A DNA stretch of 64,000 nucleotides, from contig NZ_RAPS01000001.1 in assembly GCF_003610255.1 (NCBI RefSeq), positions 7,901,001 through 7,965,000 on the forward strand, read 5' to 3'. Of the stretch, positions 1-8,702 are shown in pieces. Each line of letters opens with the position of its first letter. Position 1 is the first letter of the stretch. The notes below the pieces were generated by a model. That model searched no databases and was not told the origin of the DNA. It was given only the letters and a program-made list of their open reading frames with translations. Made by a program: the position numbers and the translations under genes. Origin of the DNA: Streptomyces sp. TLI_171. GTDB lineage: Bacteria > Actinomycetota > Actinomycetes > Streptomycetales > Streptomycetaceae.

Positions 1-316
1 GGCGCCGGTCGGGGGGACTGCAGGCAGGCGGGCGGCGTGAAGGCAGGCGTCGGGCGCGCGGGCGCCGTCATCGCGGCCGACCACCGGCCATCGCAACTCG
101 TCCGGGCCGACCGGCGCCAGGCCGTGGCGGACGATGTCGGCGAAGGTGGCGGAGACCGCGGCGGCGCAACAGCGAGGCCGTGAAGGCGGGTTCGGCGGCC
201 ACCCGCTCGGGGGTGACGGTGATGCCGTGCGCAGCGAGCGCCGTCCGTACACACGAGTGGTTCAGTTCGGTGGGGTCGGCGAGGGTGAGGTCGAAGTCGA
301 AGTGACGGGGGCTGCC
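1..316 (-). pseudogene. HAD-family hydrolase relic (frameshifted, cut by window edge)
   Basis: Read on the minus strand, one frame encodes HFDFDLTLADPTELN, which contains the HAD motif I signature DxDxT with its nucleophile Asp, followed by about 35 plausible HAD cap-region residues. The similarity then continues in the next frame (SATFADIVRHGLAP, then RAPDACLHAARL, the stretch around the motif III region of phosphoglycolate-phosphatase-like HADs). No start codon or ribosome site precedes motif I. The simplest reading is a decayed HAD phosphatase gene with at least one frameshift, whose C-terminal part lies outside the window. The motif I match is clear; the frameshift position is approximate. 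Confidence 0.5.
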
Positions 317-334
317 CCCGACCGCCCTCGCCGT

Positions 335-366
335 CGCTACGCCTCAGCGGCCGCTGAGGCGTAGCG
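335..366. repeat. Perfect 32-nt palindrome without spacer
   Basis: CGCTACGCCTCAGCGG is followed immediately by its exact reverse complement (axis between 350 and 351). It lies between the HAD relic and the SnoaL-like gene. As RNA it would form a 14-bp or longer hairpin with a minimal loop and could act as a bidirectional terminator. As DNA it could be an operator, but it is longer than most dimer sites. Confidence 0.75.
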
Positions 367-474
367 CCTCGCGGTGCCGGGGCGCGGCGTGTCACTGGGC
401 GGGGCACAGTGGAGTCAGGGTCGGCGCGCGCGGTGGCGTTCGCCGCCAGGGGCGTGGGACCAGGAGGTTGCACC

Positions 475-1167
475 ATGACTTTCGTCCAGATCGTCGAGTG
501 CCGCACGGAGCGGCCGGACGAGCTCAACCAGCTGATGACCAGCTGGATCGAAGTGACAGAGGGGAAGCGGACCGCCACCCACACCATGGTCGGGGCCGAC
601 CGAGAGGATGCCCGGCATGTCGTGGAGATCGTCGAGTTCCCCTCGTACGAGGCGGCGATGCGCAACTCCGGTCTGCCGGAGACCGATCGGATCTTCCGGG
701 AGATGGTGGCCCTGTGCCAGGAGCCACCGACGTTCACCAACCTGGATCTCGTCCGCGACGAGCAGTTCCTCAAGGACGCCGCCCGCCGGCTGCTGACCGA
801 GCCGGCGAACGGGGACATGTCCGCCGTCGACGAGCTGATCGCACCCGACTACGTCGACCACGACCCGTCGATGGACGCCGACACCGTCGGCCCGGCAGCC
901 GTCAGGGACATGATCGAGCGCTACCGCCGGGCCTTCGACTTCGTCTTCGACGTCCAGAGCCAGATCGCCGAGGGCGACCACGTGTGCACCCGGTGGACCT
1001 GGCGCGGCACGCACATCGGCGAGTTCATGGGCATGCCCGCCAGCAACAGGATGATCGAGTCCACCGGAATGACCGTCTGGCGCTTCGAGGAGGGAAAGGC
1101 CAAGGAAGGCTGGTGGAGCTGGGATGCCGTGGCCATGATGAAGCAGCTGGGAATGATGCCCGACTGA
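475..1167 (+). CDS. SnoaL-like ester cyclase domain protein
   Basis: The 230-residue protein has two parts. Residues 1-95 (MTFVQIVECRTERPDELNQL onward) resemble a small dimeric alpha/beta-barrel monooxygenase-like domain. Residues 100-230 are a SnoaL-like (NTF2 fold) domain with the typical patterns APDYVDHDPS, CTRWTWRGTHIGEFMG and STGMTVWRFEEGKAKEGWWSWD. SnoaL folds range from polyketide cyclases to proteins with no known reaction, so no substrate is assigned. The ATG at 475 is chosen because AGGAGG lies about 8 nt upstream; an in-frame ATG at 409 has no such site. It appears to be a single-gene unit; the stop overlaps a short CCCGA/TCGGG hairpin. Confidence 0.85.
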   Translation: MTFVQIVECRTERPDELNQLMTSWIEVTEGKRTATHTMVGADREDARHVVEIVEFPSYEAAMRNSGLPETDRIFREMVALCQEPPTFTNLDLVRDEQFLKDAARRLLTEPANGDMSAVDELIAPDYVDHDPSMDADTVGPAAVRDMIERYRRAFDFVFDVQSQIAEGDHVCTRWTWRGTHIGEFMGMPASNRMIESTGMTVWRFEEGKAKEGWWSWDAVAMMKQLGMMPD

Positions 1168-1674
1168 TCGGGGGTCAGCGCGTCCACCGCACCGCAACCG
1201 CCGACTCGGCGGCTTCCGAGCACCCGGTGGCAGTTGGCCGCCGTCACCCGGATCAACGCAGGTGTGCTTTCCCGGGTTCGAGCACCAGACCTGAGCACGC
1301 TGGTGAGGGTCGCAGGACGCCGGAGCCGGCTGCCCCATCGAGACCGCCACCCGAAGAACGGCGCGGCCACCGCCCTCGGCCCATTGATCCCGTGGCAGGT
1401 CGAGTCGAGGCGATTGACGGCCGCGGAGTGTCCGGCAGCGGTCCGCCAGGCCCGGCCGCTCCTGGCGAGGGGGCGTTCGCGCGCCTCCGGAGGGCCGGGT
1501 GCCCTGGAGCCGGAGCGGCTGGTGCCAGGCCTGGTTCGCCTGCTCTGTCGGCACCCGTCCGGCGGGGTGCCGACCTGCCCGGACGGCCCCGCTTCGGTCT
1601 CGACGGCACCGCGCGGGCGGCGGGTCGGCCGATCCGGTGGCGTTGGTTCGGTGACGATGGGTCACACTGTGCCC

Positions 1675-1866
1675 ATGAACCCCGATCGCCGCCCGCTGGA
1701 GCTCGCCTTCTCCGAGCCCGCCGCCGACCCTGTCCAGGCCGCCGAGCGCCCTCACCTGCCCGTTGCCGAGCGCCCGCCGTTCCTGGAACCGGACGCCGGG
1801 GCGGGGCCGGTGGCTTCCGTCCCGCCCCCCGCCCGGCGCCCGCTCGCACAGGTCCAGCTCGCCTGA
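1675..1866 (+). CDS. Possible small Pro/Ala-rich protein, unknown
   Basis: A 63-codon frame starts MNPDRRPLELAFSEPAAD and has a GC-rich third position typical of this genome. It has no recognisable domain, signal or membrane segment, and about a fifth of the residues are proline. No clear ribosome site is seen; in-frame GTG and ATG codons exist a few codons upstream. The 500 bp between the SnoaL-like gene and this frame (1168-1674) show no gene I can support on either strand. It could equally be a chance open frame. Confidence 0.3.
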   Translation: MNPDRRPLELAFSEPAADPVQAAERPHLPVAERPPFLEPDAGAGPVASVPPPARRPLAQVQLA

Positions 1867-1969
1867 GTCCGATGCGGCTGCTTCGGGGGAGCCGGCGGCG
1901 GACGCCGCCGGCAGAGGTCGCGCCGCACGTCCTGACCCGCGGCGACGCCCCGCGATCGCCGAGGCCGGT

Positions 1970-2725
1970 TCAGGCGCGCAGGAACGCCTCGAGCGAGGTC
2001 GCCAGCGCCACCGGAGCCTCGTGCATGGGGTAGTGCCCGCTGTTGGCGATCTGCTCCAACTCCGCGTTCGGATAGTGGGTGAGCCAGGTACGGCGCATCA
2101 CGTCGGCCGTCAGGGCGAGATCGTGCTCGCCCACGATGACCTTGACGGGGACGGGGTTGCCGGTGATCCGTTCCGTCAGGTCGGCGGTGACCCAGTCCCT
2201 GACATAGCCGCCGAATGCTTCGCGGGTCGAGAGCTGAAGGGAGCGGTCGACCATCAAATCGATCCACACCCGGCTCGCTCGCTGCCCGGTGACCAGGTCC
2301 ACGATGGCCAGCCGCTTGGCACGGTCCAGCGCCGCGCCGTAGAAGAGTGCCTCGCCGGGGGTGTCCAGCGGGTACGGCCCGGCGGGGACGGGAGCCAGGC
2401 CGACCACCTTCCTCACCCGCTGCGGAGCCTGGGAGAGCACCTGCTGGACTGCCTTGCCGCCCATGGAGTGGCCGACGAGAGAGAACTGCTCCCAGCCGAG
2501 TTCGTCGGCCAGGGCGAGGGCGTCGTCGGCGATCTCGGCGAGCGTGTACGCGCCGGTGACGTCCTTGCGGTCGCCGTAGCCGCGGTAGTCGAGGAACGCG
2601 TAGCTGAAGGTGCCGCCGTCCAGGTAGTCCAGGAAGGACCCCCAGCCGGCACTGGTGCCGAACCAGTCGTGGAGCACGAGGACCTTGAGGTCACCGGAAC
2701 CGATCAGACGGTGCGGGATGATCAT
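1970..2725 (-). CDS. Alpha/beta hydrolase
   Basis: The 251-residue protein has the alpha/beta-hydrolase order: an oxyanion-side strand VLVLHDWFGTSAGW, the nucleophile elbow LVGHSMGGKA (GxSxG, Ser near residue 90), the acid region VKVIVGEHDLAL and the catalytic His in IANSGHYPMHEAP. The cap is short. This pattern fits esterases, haloperoxidase-like hydrolases and other small cytoplasmic members; the substrate cannot be told. The ATG at 2725 is chosen over an upstream start because AGGAGG lies about 9 nt before it. It is transcribed away from the metallolyase/YrdC pair in the same direction, separated by 218 bp, so it probably has its own promoter. Confidence 0.88.
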   Translation of the reverse strand: MIIPHRLIGSGDLKVLVLHDWFGTSAGWGSFLDYLDGGTFSYAFLDYRGYGDRKDVTGAYTLAEIADDALALADELGWEQFSLVGHSMGGKAVQQVLSQAPQRVRKVVGLAPVPAGPYPLDTPGEALFYGAALDRAKRLAIVDLVTGQRASRVWIDLMVDRSLQLSTREAFGGYVRDWVTADLTERITGNPVPVKVIVGEHDLALTADVMRRTWLTHYPNAELEQIANSGHYPMHEAPVALATSLEAFLRA

Positions 2726-2943
2726 GGGGTGGGTTCCTCCTGCGGTGGGTGGACGGGAGCGCATCGGCACGTCCGGGCTGCGGCCCGCGCTTCGACGCGC
2801 TCCGTGTCCCGTTGGTGGCCCGTGGCTCGGCCCCTGCATCCTTTCCCGGAGCGAGGGGCGCGAACCGGAGCCGTCACGGCCGGTGCGTCCTTCAGCCGGG
2901 GCGGATGAGGCCGAGCCACCGGGTCACGCGTCGACCGGGCCCT

Positions 2944-3702
2944 TCAGCCCTCGGCGAGGGTGGCGAGGTACGCGGCGGCATCCGCGTGGGAGCGGTCCTG
3001 CGCACCGTGCCGGTGGAGTGCGAGCCGGCCGCCCCGGTACAGGCGCACGGTGGTGGTCGCCGCGCGTGGCGGAGCCTGCCCGGTTCCTCCGGTGCCGAAC
3101 GGGCGTCCTGCACCGGAGGAACGGGCGGGCGGGGTGTTGCCGCGGCGCAGCTCGTTCGGCGTGCCCGTTTCCCGTGTCGACGCGATCGCTCCCAGTACGG
3201 CCGTGCCGGCCGGGAACACCGCCATCGCCGCTGCGGCGTCCGCGACCGGGGGACAGCCGGTGCGGTTGGCACTGCTGACGTACAGGAGCGGGAAGCGGTC
3301 GAGTAGGGGACGCAGCGGGAGCCAGCGCGCGCCGAACAGCAGCGCCCAGCCGTCCTTGACCGCTGGACGCAGCCACTCAGGGGGGCGCGGAGCGGACGTC
3401 AGAGGAACCAGCACGGTGAGGAGTTCGTCCGTGAGCAGACGTCGCAGGACGTCGGTGTCGGGCGCCCCGAGGTCGAGGAACGGCGCGAGGCTGCCCACCG
3501 CGCCGGGAGAGTGGGCCCAGACCGCGACGGGCTGTTCTCCGGGTCGCCCCTTGGCTTCGTTGACGGCCGTCGGGGTGGTGGCAGTGAGCACACAGGTCAG
3601 TGGCGCGGGATTGGGGAGGACCACGGCCGCGCCCCGGTCGAGGGCGCGGCGGGCGCCCTCCAGGTCCACGGTGCCGCCGGGGGCCGGAGGGGGTGTGCTC
3701 AC
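2944..3702 (-). CDS. YrdC/Sua5-like protein, divergent
   Basis: The 252-residue protein carries the YrdC fold pattern of threonylcarbamoyl-AMP synthases: AVVLPNPAPL near residue 20, EAKGRPGEQPVAVW (the KxR nucleotide-binding motif) near residue 45 and SSANRTGCPPVADAAAAM near residue 165. The WPGPxT motif usual in true TsaC/Sua5 is replaced by TDELLTVLVPLTSA, and the opening PTDTxYGL motif is also changed. A housekeeping tRNA-modification role is therefore doubtful; a specialised carbamoyl/adenylyl-transfer role is possible. It starts with GTG overlapping the stop of the metallolyase gene by 4 nt (GTGA), so the two are translationally coupled. Confidence 0.72.
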   Translation of the reverse strand: MSTPPPAPGGTVDLEGARRALDRGAAVVLPNPAPLTCVLTATTPTAVNEAKGRPGEQPVAVWAHSPGAVGSLAPFLDLGAPDTDVLRRLLTDELLTVLVPLTSAPRPPEWLRPAVKDGWALLFGARWLPLRPLLDRFPLLYVSSANRTGCPPVADAAAAMAVFPAGTAVLGAIASTRETGTPNELRRGNTPPARSSGAGRPFGTGGTGQAPPRAATTTVRLYRGGRLALHRHGAQDRSHADAAAYLATLAEG

Positions 3703-4982
3703 CGGCCGTCCCCGCCCGCGGGCAGGAGCGCCCCCGCACGAGGGACGGCGTCGGGCCCAGTGAGACCGTCGAGGTAGGCAGCGAAGACGTGGTCGTCGAC
3801 GACGGCGCTGCCGATCCGGTAGGCGTGGGCCTTGACCCACCTCATGGCGGCCTTCGCTTGTTCGCGGTCCAGTCGGTGGCCGAGGCGGGCCGCGACCGCG
3901 GTGACGACCCGGGCGCTGGCCAGATGCGTGAGCACCACGCGGGGAGTGATGCCGAGCAGAGCCTGCGGGTCGAAGGGCTGGAAGAGTTCGGGGTGTACGA
4001 ACGGGGTGCCGGTGGAGATCGTGGCCACTCCGGTGCCGACGACGGGCGTGGTCACTGTCAGAGGCACGCCGGTCCCCTGCGACACCATCCGCGCGATCGC
4101 CGGCAGCCGGGTCAGGTCCGGGTCCGTCCACCACAGTGCCGGGGCCTGCTGCTGGCCCAGCAGAGCTGCGACCCGGCCCGGATCGTGGGCAAGAAGGAGG
4201 AGCAGTTGCTCCGTGGCGGCCATCCCGGAGCGCTCCGCGATACCGAGCCAGGAACTGGACACCAGGCGTACTCCCGCGCCCAGCGCCTCCAGGGTGTTGG
4301 CCAGCCCCAGACCGAGGTCGTCGTGCAGGTGCGAGCCGAGCACGACGTCCGGATCGGTCCGCCCCGCGACCCGCTGGAACATCTCCGCCGTCTCCCCGGG
4401 CAGCTGACGCCCGACGGTGTCGGCAAGGGTCACGGTGCCGGCGCCCGCGTCCGTCATGGCGTGGGCGTAGGCGGCCAGCAAGCCATGGTCCGCGCGGGAG
4501 GCGTCGGCCAGACACACGTCGGTCGCGACTCCCGGGTCCAGGTCGCGGGCCGCCTTCACCAGAGCGACCCCCTCCTCCAGGGCGTCTCGGGCACCGCGGT
4601 GGACCATCACACCTGCCATCGCCTCCGAGGCCGGCACCACCAGCATCACCCGTGCGTGCGCGCTGCCCCGTACCGACGCGACGGCCTGGCGCACATCGTC
4701 ACGGGTCCCGCGACAGACCGCTGCCACGCTCACCCACCCCTCGGCCTGGTCGGCCACCTGGCGCACAGCCTCGAACTCCTCGGCGCACACGGCGGGGAAA
4801 CCGGCTGCGAACACCACGTGCCGCGGTCCGTGCTCCTTGAAGATCGCGCCCTGCTCCCGCGCCAGGAGCACTCGGAGCGATGCGCTCATCAGGGTCTTGG
4901 CCTGCGCTCCGTCCCGTGCGGACTCCTCCCACAGCACCACGCGGCCCGCCCGCACGGACTCCCGCACCACATCGGTAGTCAT
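3699..4982 (-). CDS. DRE-TIM metallolyase (isopropylmalate/homocitrate synthase-like)
   Basis: The 427-residue protein matches the DRE-TIM metallolyase barrel. Near the N-terminus EESARDGAQAKTL holds the RDGxQ metal/acid motif; TVTLADTVGRQLPGE and GSHLHDDLGLGLANTLEAL (HxHxD metal ligands) come later, in the usual order. These enzymes condense acetyl-CoA with 2-oxoacids or cleave HMG-CoA. There is no LeuA regulatory domain, and the C-terminal 120 residues are of a type I cannot name. ATG at 4982 is taken because the family match begins directly after it; the ribosome site (GGGGACGGGA) is weak. It is first in a two-gene operon with the YrdC-like gene. The pathway is unknown. Confidence 0.75.
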   Translation of the reverse strand: MTTDVVRESVRAGRVVLWEESARDGAQAKTLMSASLRVLLAREQGAIFKEHGPRHVVFAAGFPAVCAEEFEAVRQVADQAEGWVSVAAVCRGTRDDVRQAVASVRGSAHARVMLVVPASEAMAGVMVHRGARDALEEGVALVKAARDLDPGVATDVCLADASRADHGLLAAYAHAMTDAGAGTVTLADTVGRQLPGETAEMFQRVAGRTDPDVVLGSHLHDDLGLGLANTLEALGAGVRLVSSSWLGIAERSGMAATEQLLLLLAHDPGRVAALLGQQQAPALWWTDPDLTRLPAIARMVSQGTGVPLTVTTPVVGTGVATISTGTPFVHPELFQPFDPQALLGITPRVVLTHLASARVVTAVAARLGHRLDREQAKAAMRWVKAHAYRIGSAVVDDHVFAAYLDGLTGPDAVPRAGALLPAGGDGR

Positions 4983-5377
4983 TCCCGTCCCCAATTCCCC
5001 TGTCGAGCCCGGACTTTCAGCGATGCTTGATGTACAGCACACGATCCTCGCCGCGCCGACCGGCCGTTTCCACGAGCCCCTGCATTCACTCCAAGTAATG
5101 AATCGGACGCGTTCGTCGAGGCGGAACTGCCGTTCGGCCCGGGGGCCGCGAGAGCGAGCAGATCCGTGGTGCACCCACGCGGTCCGGTACGGCACGCCGC
5201 CCGTCCTGCTCAGACTCGTCCTCGATCGCGAGGTGCCCGACCTGGGGCGATCCGTGCCGCGCCTGCGCCCCGCACGGCGCAACGAGCCGTCACTTCTCGG
5301 CCCCCGGGGTGCGGGCGGGTGTCGCATCCGCAGGCGGCGAATTCCGTGCCAGCCTTTCCCCGGGCGGGTACACGAAC
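4983..5377. other. Intergenic region, probable promoter of the metallolyase gene
   Basis: About 400 bp with no supportable gene. It is upstream of the minus-strand metallolyase gene, and an AT-richer patch at 5020-5110 is the likely promoter area, though no convincing -35/-10 pair is seen. Confidence 0.4.
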
Positions 5378-5401
5378 GGGCCTCCGGCGGTGAGGAGGCC
5401 C
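5378..5401 (-). terminator. Hairpin terminator after the Tat-secreted protein gene
   Basis: GGGCCTCC and GGAGGCCC form a perfect 8-bp stem with an 8-nt loop, 24 bp beyond the stop codon of the minus-strand gene ending at 5425. There is no U-tract, which is common in this group. Confidence 0.55.
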
Positions 5402-5424
5402 TCGTCCTCCGAGCCGGACGCCGG

Positions 5425-6528
5425 TCACGGCTCTGCGTGGACGGCCGCCGCCCGCACGCGCTTCTGCCCGTTGTGGAACGGGCAGGCGAGCTGCCTCCGG
5501 ATCGCGGGCGCCAGGAGGTCCTCCTGGCCCTTCAGTGCGTCCGCGAGCTCCTGGTCCAGCGGAAAGACCATCTCGGCCGCGACGTTGTCCTGAACGATCC
5601 GCGCCAGGTTGTCGAGGGCCACATCGACCGGATCGGCCGGGAACTGGGCCATCATCAGGTCGATCAGGTGACTGTCCACCTTGGCCTGGTTCATGTACTG
5701 CCTGAGGACGATGCTGTTGTGGTTGAGCGCCGAGGTCGTCCAGATCGCCATCACCACGACGTACAGGTCCGCCCAGTCCTTCTCGCCGACCCTCGCGCGC
5801 CACCGCGTCATGACGTCCTTGACGCCTTCGACCTGTCCGTTCGCGGCCCAGCCCATGGTGGTGCCGATGTCCGCACGCACGCTGCCCGAGAAGTCTTCGA
5901 ACGACCTCATGTCGAACGAACCGGCTGCTGCGCTCCGGTCGATGAACAGAAGCGATGCGGCGAGGATCCTCCGGCACGCCGCGTCCAGATCCGGGGCCAG
6001 GTTCGCGGACCCGACCGCGCCGAGAGCGGTGGAGAGCGTGTTCCCGAAGGCCTCGAGCGGCCCGACCCACCCGCTCGACCGCGGCCCCTCGAACGCGACC
6101 GTCCGCAGGTCGTGCAGGTCCAGGTGATCGGCGTTCGGCAGGTTCGGGATCCGAGGGTCCAGGTAGGGGGCCAGGATCGAGTAGATTCCCAGCGGTGCGT
6201 GGGCAACGGCCTTCGCCAGTTGGAAGACCTCCGGGACGGGGTGCTCGGAGATCCGCTCCCCGTCGTGCACGAGCGTGTAGAGACCGCCCGCGAAGTCGTT
6301 GTAGACCACGATGACCGGCGACAGGTGCGCCGTCACCCCGGACCGCAGCGCGTCGTAGTGCTTCTGCGTGTCGGTGTCGACTCGGAGGAGGGCAGCGCGC
6401 GCCTGTCGCTCCCCGGCCGGTGGGGACCCGTCCCGGCGTTCGGTGTCGCCCGAGGCCGGGGCGATGCCCAGAAGCGTCGCGGCGCCGACTGCACCAGCGG
6501 TGCCGAGGAAGGCCCTTCGGGTGGTCAT
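5425..6528 (-). CDS. Tat-secreted protein of unknown function
   Basis: The 367-residue protein starts MTTRRAFLGTAGAVGAATLL, a twin-arginine signal (RR-x-F-L) followed by a hydrophobic stretch and an Ala-rich cleavage region, so it should be exported folded. The mature part is mostly helical-looking and acidic, with a long segment containing DIGTTMGWAANGQVEGVKDV and WTTSALNHNSIVLRQYMNQ. I do not recognise a family or catalytic motif. GAGAAGGG lies about 8 nt before the chosen ATG. A hairpin at 5378-5401 ends the transcript. It seems to be a single-gene unit. Confidence 0.75.
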   Translation of the reverse strand: MTTRRAFLGTAGAVGAATLLGIAPASGDTERRDGSPPAGERQARAALLRVDTDTQKHYDALRSGVTAHLSPVIVVYNDFAGGLYTLVHDGERISEHPVPEVFQLAKAVAHAPLGIYSILAPYLDPRIPNLPNADHLDLHDLRTVAFEGPRSSGWVGPLEAFGNTLSTALGAVGSANLAPDLDAACRRILAASLLFIDRSAAAGSFDMRSFEDFSGSVRADIGTTMGWAANGQVEGVKDVMTRWRARVGEKDWADLYVVVMAIWTTSALNHNSIVLRQYMNQAKVDSHLIDLMMAQFPADPVDVALDNLARIVQDNVAAEMVFPLDQELADALKGQEDLLAPAIRRQLACPFHNGQKRVRAAAVHAEP

Positions 6529-6587
6529 GTGCTGCCCTTCTCCGGGGATCAACGGCACGCGGTCTGTTGGCGGACGCCGCCCCGTGG

Positions 6588-7190
6588 TCACCGGCCGGGA
6601 GGTGCCGGGGAGGACTGCGGGCGGGCTGCCGGACGTCGGCAAGCCAGGACGTCGACGGCCCGCGCCACGACCAGACCGACGAGGATCGGCGAGACCAGCG
6701 GCTGGAGGCCCATGGCGGCCTTCGCCCATGGAGCCAGGGGCATGACGTCGGTGGGACTGAAGGCCAGGTAGTCGATGTAACGAGGTCGCCGGTGATCGGC
6801 GCACACAGGGGGGTTGAGCTGCTGGGAGAAGGCGAGCGCGGGGATGGTGGGCATGCGACGGGCCCCGACACAGCCGCTGGCGCGGAGCCGGGCAGGCGCG
6901 GAGTTCGTTCCGCTGCTGCCGTGGACCTGGTCGTCCACAAGGCGGGCGGTCGACCAGGCTGCGCCGGCGACCGGGACCCCGATCAAGGCGATCGACATCG
7001 TGCGCAGGACGGTCGAGCGGCGGCTGGTCCTGCCCGGCTCGGCCACGATCAGCGTCACCAGCAGCAGTCCTTCGACAAGCGGAAGGACCCAGGGGGTGCC
7101 AGACGCAGGTCGTCGGGGAGCAGCAGGGTCAACGCCATCGCGGCGACGACGGCACCGGCTGTCGGCCGGCGGGACTCGTCGTAGGCCGTC
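6588..7190 (-). pseudogene. Decayed actinobacterial membrane-protein gene
   Basis: Fragments of an actinobacterial membrane protein family appear in order on the minus strand: AAMALTLLLPDDLRLAP in one frame; then, after a frameshift near 7090-7096, PWVLPLVEGLLLVTLIVAEP and LRTMSIALIGVPV in the next frame; then IDYLAFSPTDVMPLAPWAKA and VGLVVARAVDVLA at the end. In intact relatives, as I recall them, DYLY is followed by an S/AFTN(A/V)TAFSPTD stretch; here those residues and the middle tryptophan-rich helix are missing. Both a frameshift and deletions are present, so this is genuine decay and not a sequencing slip. Confidence 0.65.
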
Positions 7191-7754
7191 CGTGCCGGTG
7201 GCTCGCACTGGTCGCAGGCCCTGGGGGCGTGCGGGGCCGGCCAGCCGTTCCGTGGCGGAGCGAATCGTCGACGGGGTCGAAACAGGATCCGCTCCTGCGG
7301 TCCGGACCGGCCACGATCGTGTCCCCTTCGAAGCGCGAAGTACCCCTCTTGCCGCTCATTGTGCGACCTGGACGCCGTCGCTGCGGCTACGACACCCCCG
7401 GGGAGCGCGCGGCGCGCCCGTGGCCGTCACGTCTCCGGTCGTTCGACCCGGCTGGTGCGGCGTCAGGAGAGCTGAGGCAGACCGGGCCGAACGTCGGATG
7501 CGGCTGCCGGACCCGACGGCCCGGCCCGGGAGCGATGCGTCATCGGGCTGATCGCCGGGCGGACTCCGGCCGGCGGTGCGAGCGCGCTGGCCCTGCTCGG
7601 CCCGGGCGAGGACGTTTCGGGCCCCGGTCGCCGTTCTGCGCCGAAGCTGGTGGAAGCGCGCGGCGGGGCTCATCGGTCGTGGTGCCCGGCGCGACGAGCC
7701 CGGCCGCCAGGCCGAGGGGAGCCCGCCGGTCCATTTGCGCCGGGCCGTCACCCT
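7191..7754. other. Unassigned stretch
   Basis: About 560 bp between the decayed membrane-protein gene and the STAS gene. Open frames exist on both strands but show no family resemblance, start signal or codon bias that I can support. Confidence 0.4.
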
Positions 7755-8495
7755 TCACGTCCTTCGGCTTCCTGGCTGGTTCCACTTCCGCTCCAAGTCC
7801 TTGCGGCCCTGGTCCGGGAATGTGGTCCGCGGCAGGGGGTGGGCGTGCAGGACGGCGGGCAGGGGGTGCGGCCGGGCGGCTGTCCGGGCGGTGGACAAGG
7901 GGCGGGCGGCCGGCCCGGTGACTTCCACGTCGAGTGTGCCGTCCGCGTCCGTGTACACGGCTCCTCCGCCCGGTCCGGTCCGCCCGGTGCGATGGACCGT
8001 GACGGTCTGCGGTGCGCAGTGCGCGCCCACGGGCACGGGCAGCGTCACGATGCAGCGCTCCGGCGGCCGGTGGTCGGCGGTGTTCACCGTCGGCCTCCGG
8101 CGGTCGGCCGCGAGGACGTCGGTGACGCTGTCGTGGACCTCGAACACCGGCGCGGTGCCCGCGATGTCGAGCAGGCGCCGGGTCTGCGGGCGGGGGCCGG
8201 CCAGCACCAGGGCGGCATCGGCTGCCTCGGCGATTCGTCGTGCGCGCAGGAGTTCGTTCAAGCCCGTGACATCGCAGAACGCGACCCGGGACAGGTCCAG
8301 GACCACCAGGTGTGGTGGGGCGTGGAGGGCGGCTTCCAACGTCCGGCGCAGTGCGGGCCGTTGGTCGAGGTCGATCTCGCCGTCCAGCCTGACGATCCGG
8401 GCCCGGCCGGGGACCTGCAGCACGGTGATCCGGAGACCGGAGGCCTGGGCGGTGGTCAAGACGGGCGGGTGACGCGGCCGTTGGTCGAGCGACAT
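7755..8495 (-). CDS. STAS-domain protein (anti-sigma antagonist-like) with C-terminal extension
   Basis: Residues 25-130 of 246 form a STAS domain: VRLDGEIDLDQRPALRRTL, then DLSRVAFCDVTGLNELL, where the phosphorylatable Ser/Thr position of antagonists is the Thr of DVTG. Such proteins bind anti-sigma kinases of the RsbW type in partner-switching stress control. The 115-residue C-terminal extension (PERCIVTLPVPVGAH, then TVTVHRTGRTGPGG) is outside the normal STAS fold, and its remnants recur after a second STAS gene at 47859. AGGAGG lies 8 nt before the ATG. It is divergent from the subtilase gene across a 207-bp promoter region. Confidence 0.85.
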   Translation of the reverse strand: MSLDQRPRHPPVLTTAQASGLRITVLQVPGRARIVRLDGEIDLDQRPALRRTLEAALHAPPHLVVLDLSRVAFCDVTGLNELLRARRIAEAADAALVLAGPRPQTRRLLDIAGTAPVFEVHDSVTDVLAADRRRPTVNTADHRPPERCIVTLPVPVGAHCAPQTVTVHRTGRTGPGGGAVYTDADGTLDVEVTGPAARPLSTARTAARPHPLPAVLHAHPLPRTTFPDQGRKDLERKWNQPGSRRT

Positions 8496-8702
8496 GAACG
8501 GGCCTCCTACGGCGAGGGGAAGCTGTCCACCAACGATGTTGCCTCGCCCCGCATGTCCGTCTCAAGTCAGGCGGGGCCGGCAGGCCGCGATCGGCACCGC
8601 CCGGTGCCTCCGCGCGCCCGTTGACCGCGGGCCGGTAATTCCCCAGTAACGGCCGCTTCCTAACGTTCGGGCATCCCCCGCTCCCTCCCCCGAGGATCCC
8701 CG

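Noticed and set aside
1268..1290. tRNA-like GGTTCGA segment
   Set aside because: GGGTTCGAGCACC has a T-loop look, but no 5-bp T stem, acceptor stem or anticodon arm can be built around it.
415..1755. Long minus-strand open frame opposite the SnoaL-like gene
   Set aside because: It runs antisense to a gene with a clear family match and ribosome site; its translation is Arg/Gly/Pro-rich and shows no domain, as expected for a GC-rich shadow frame.
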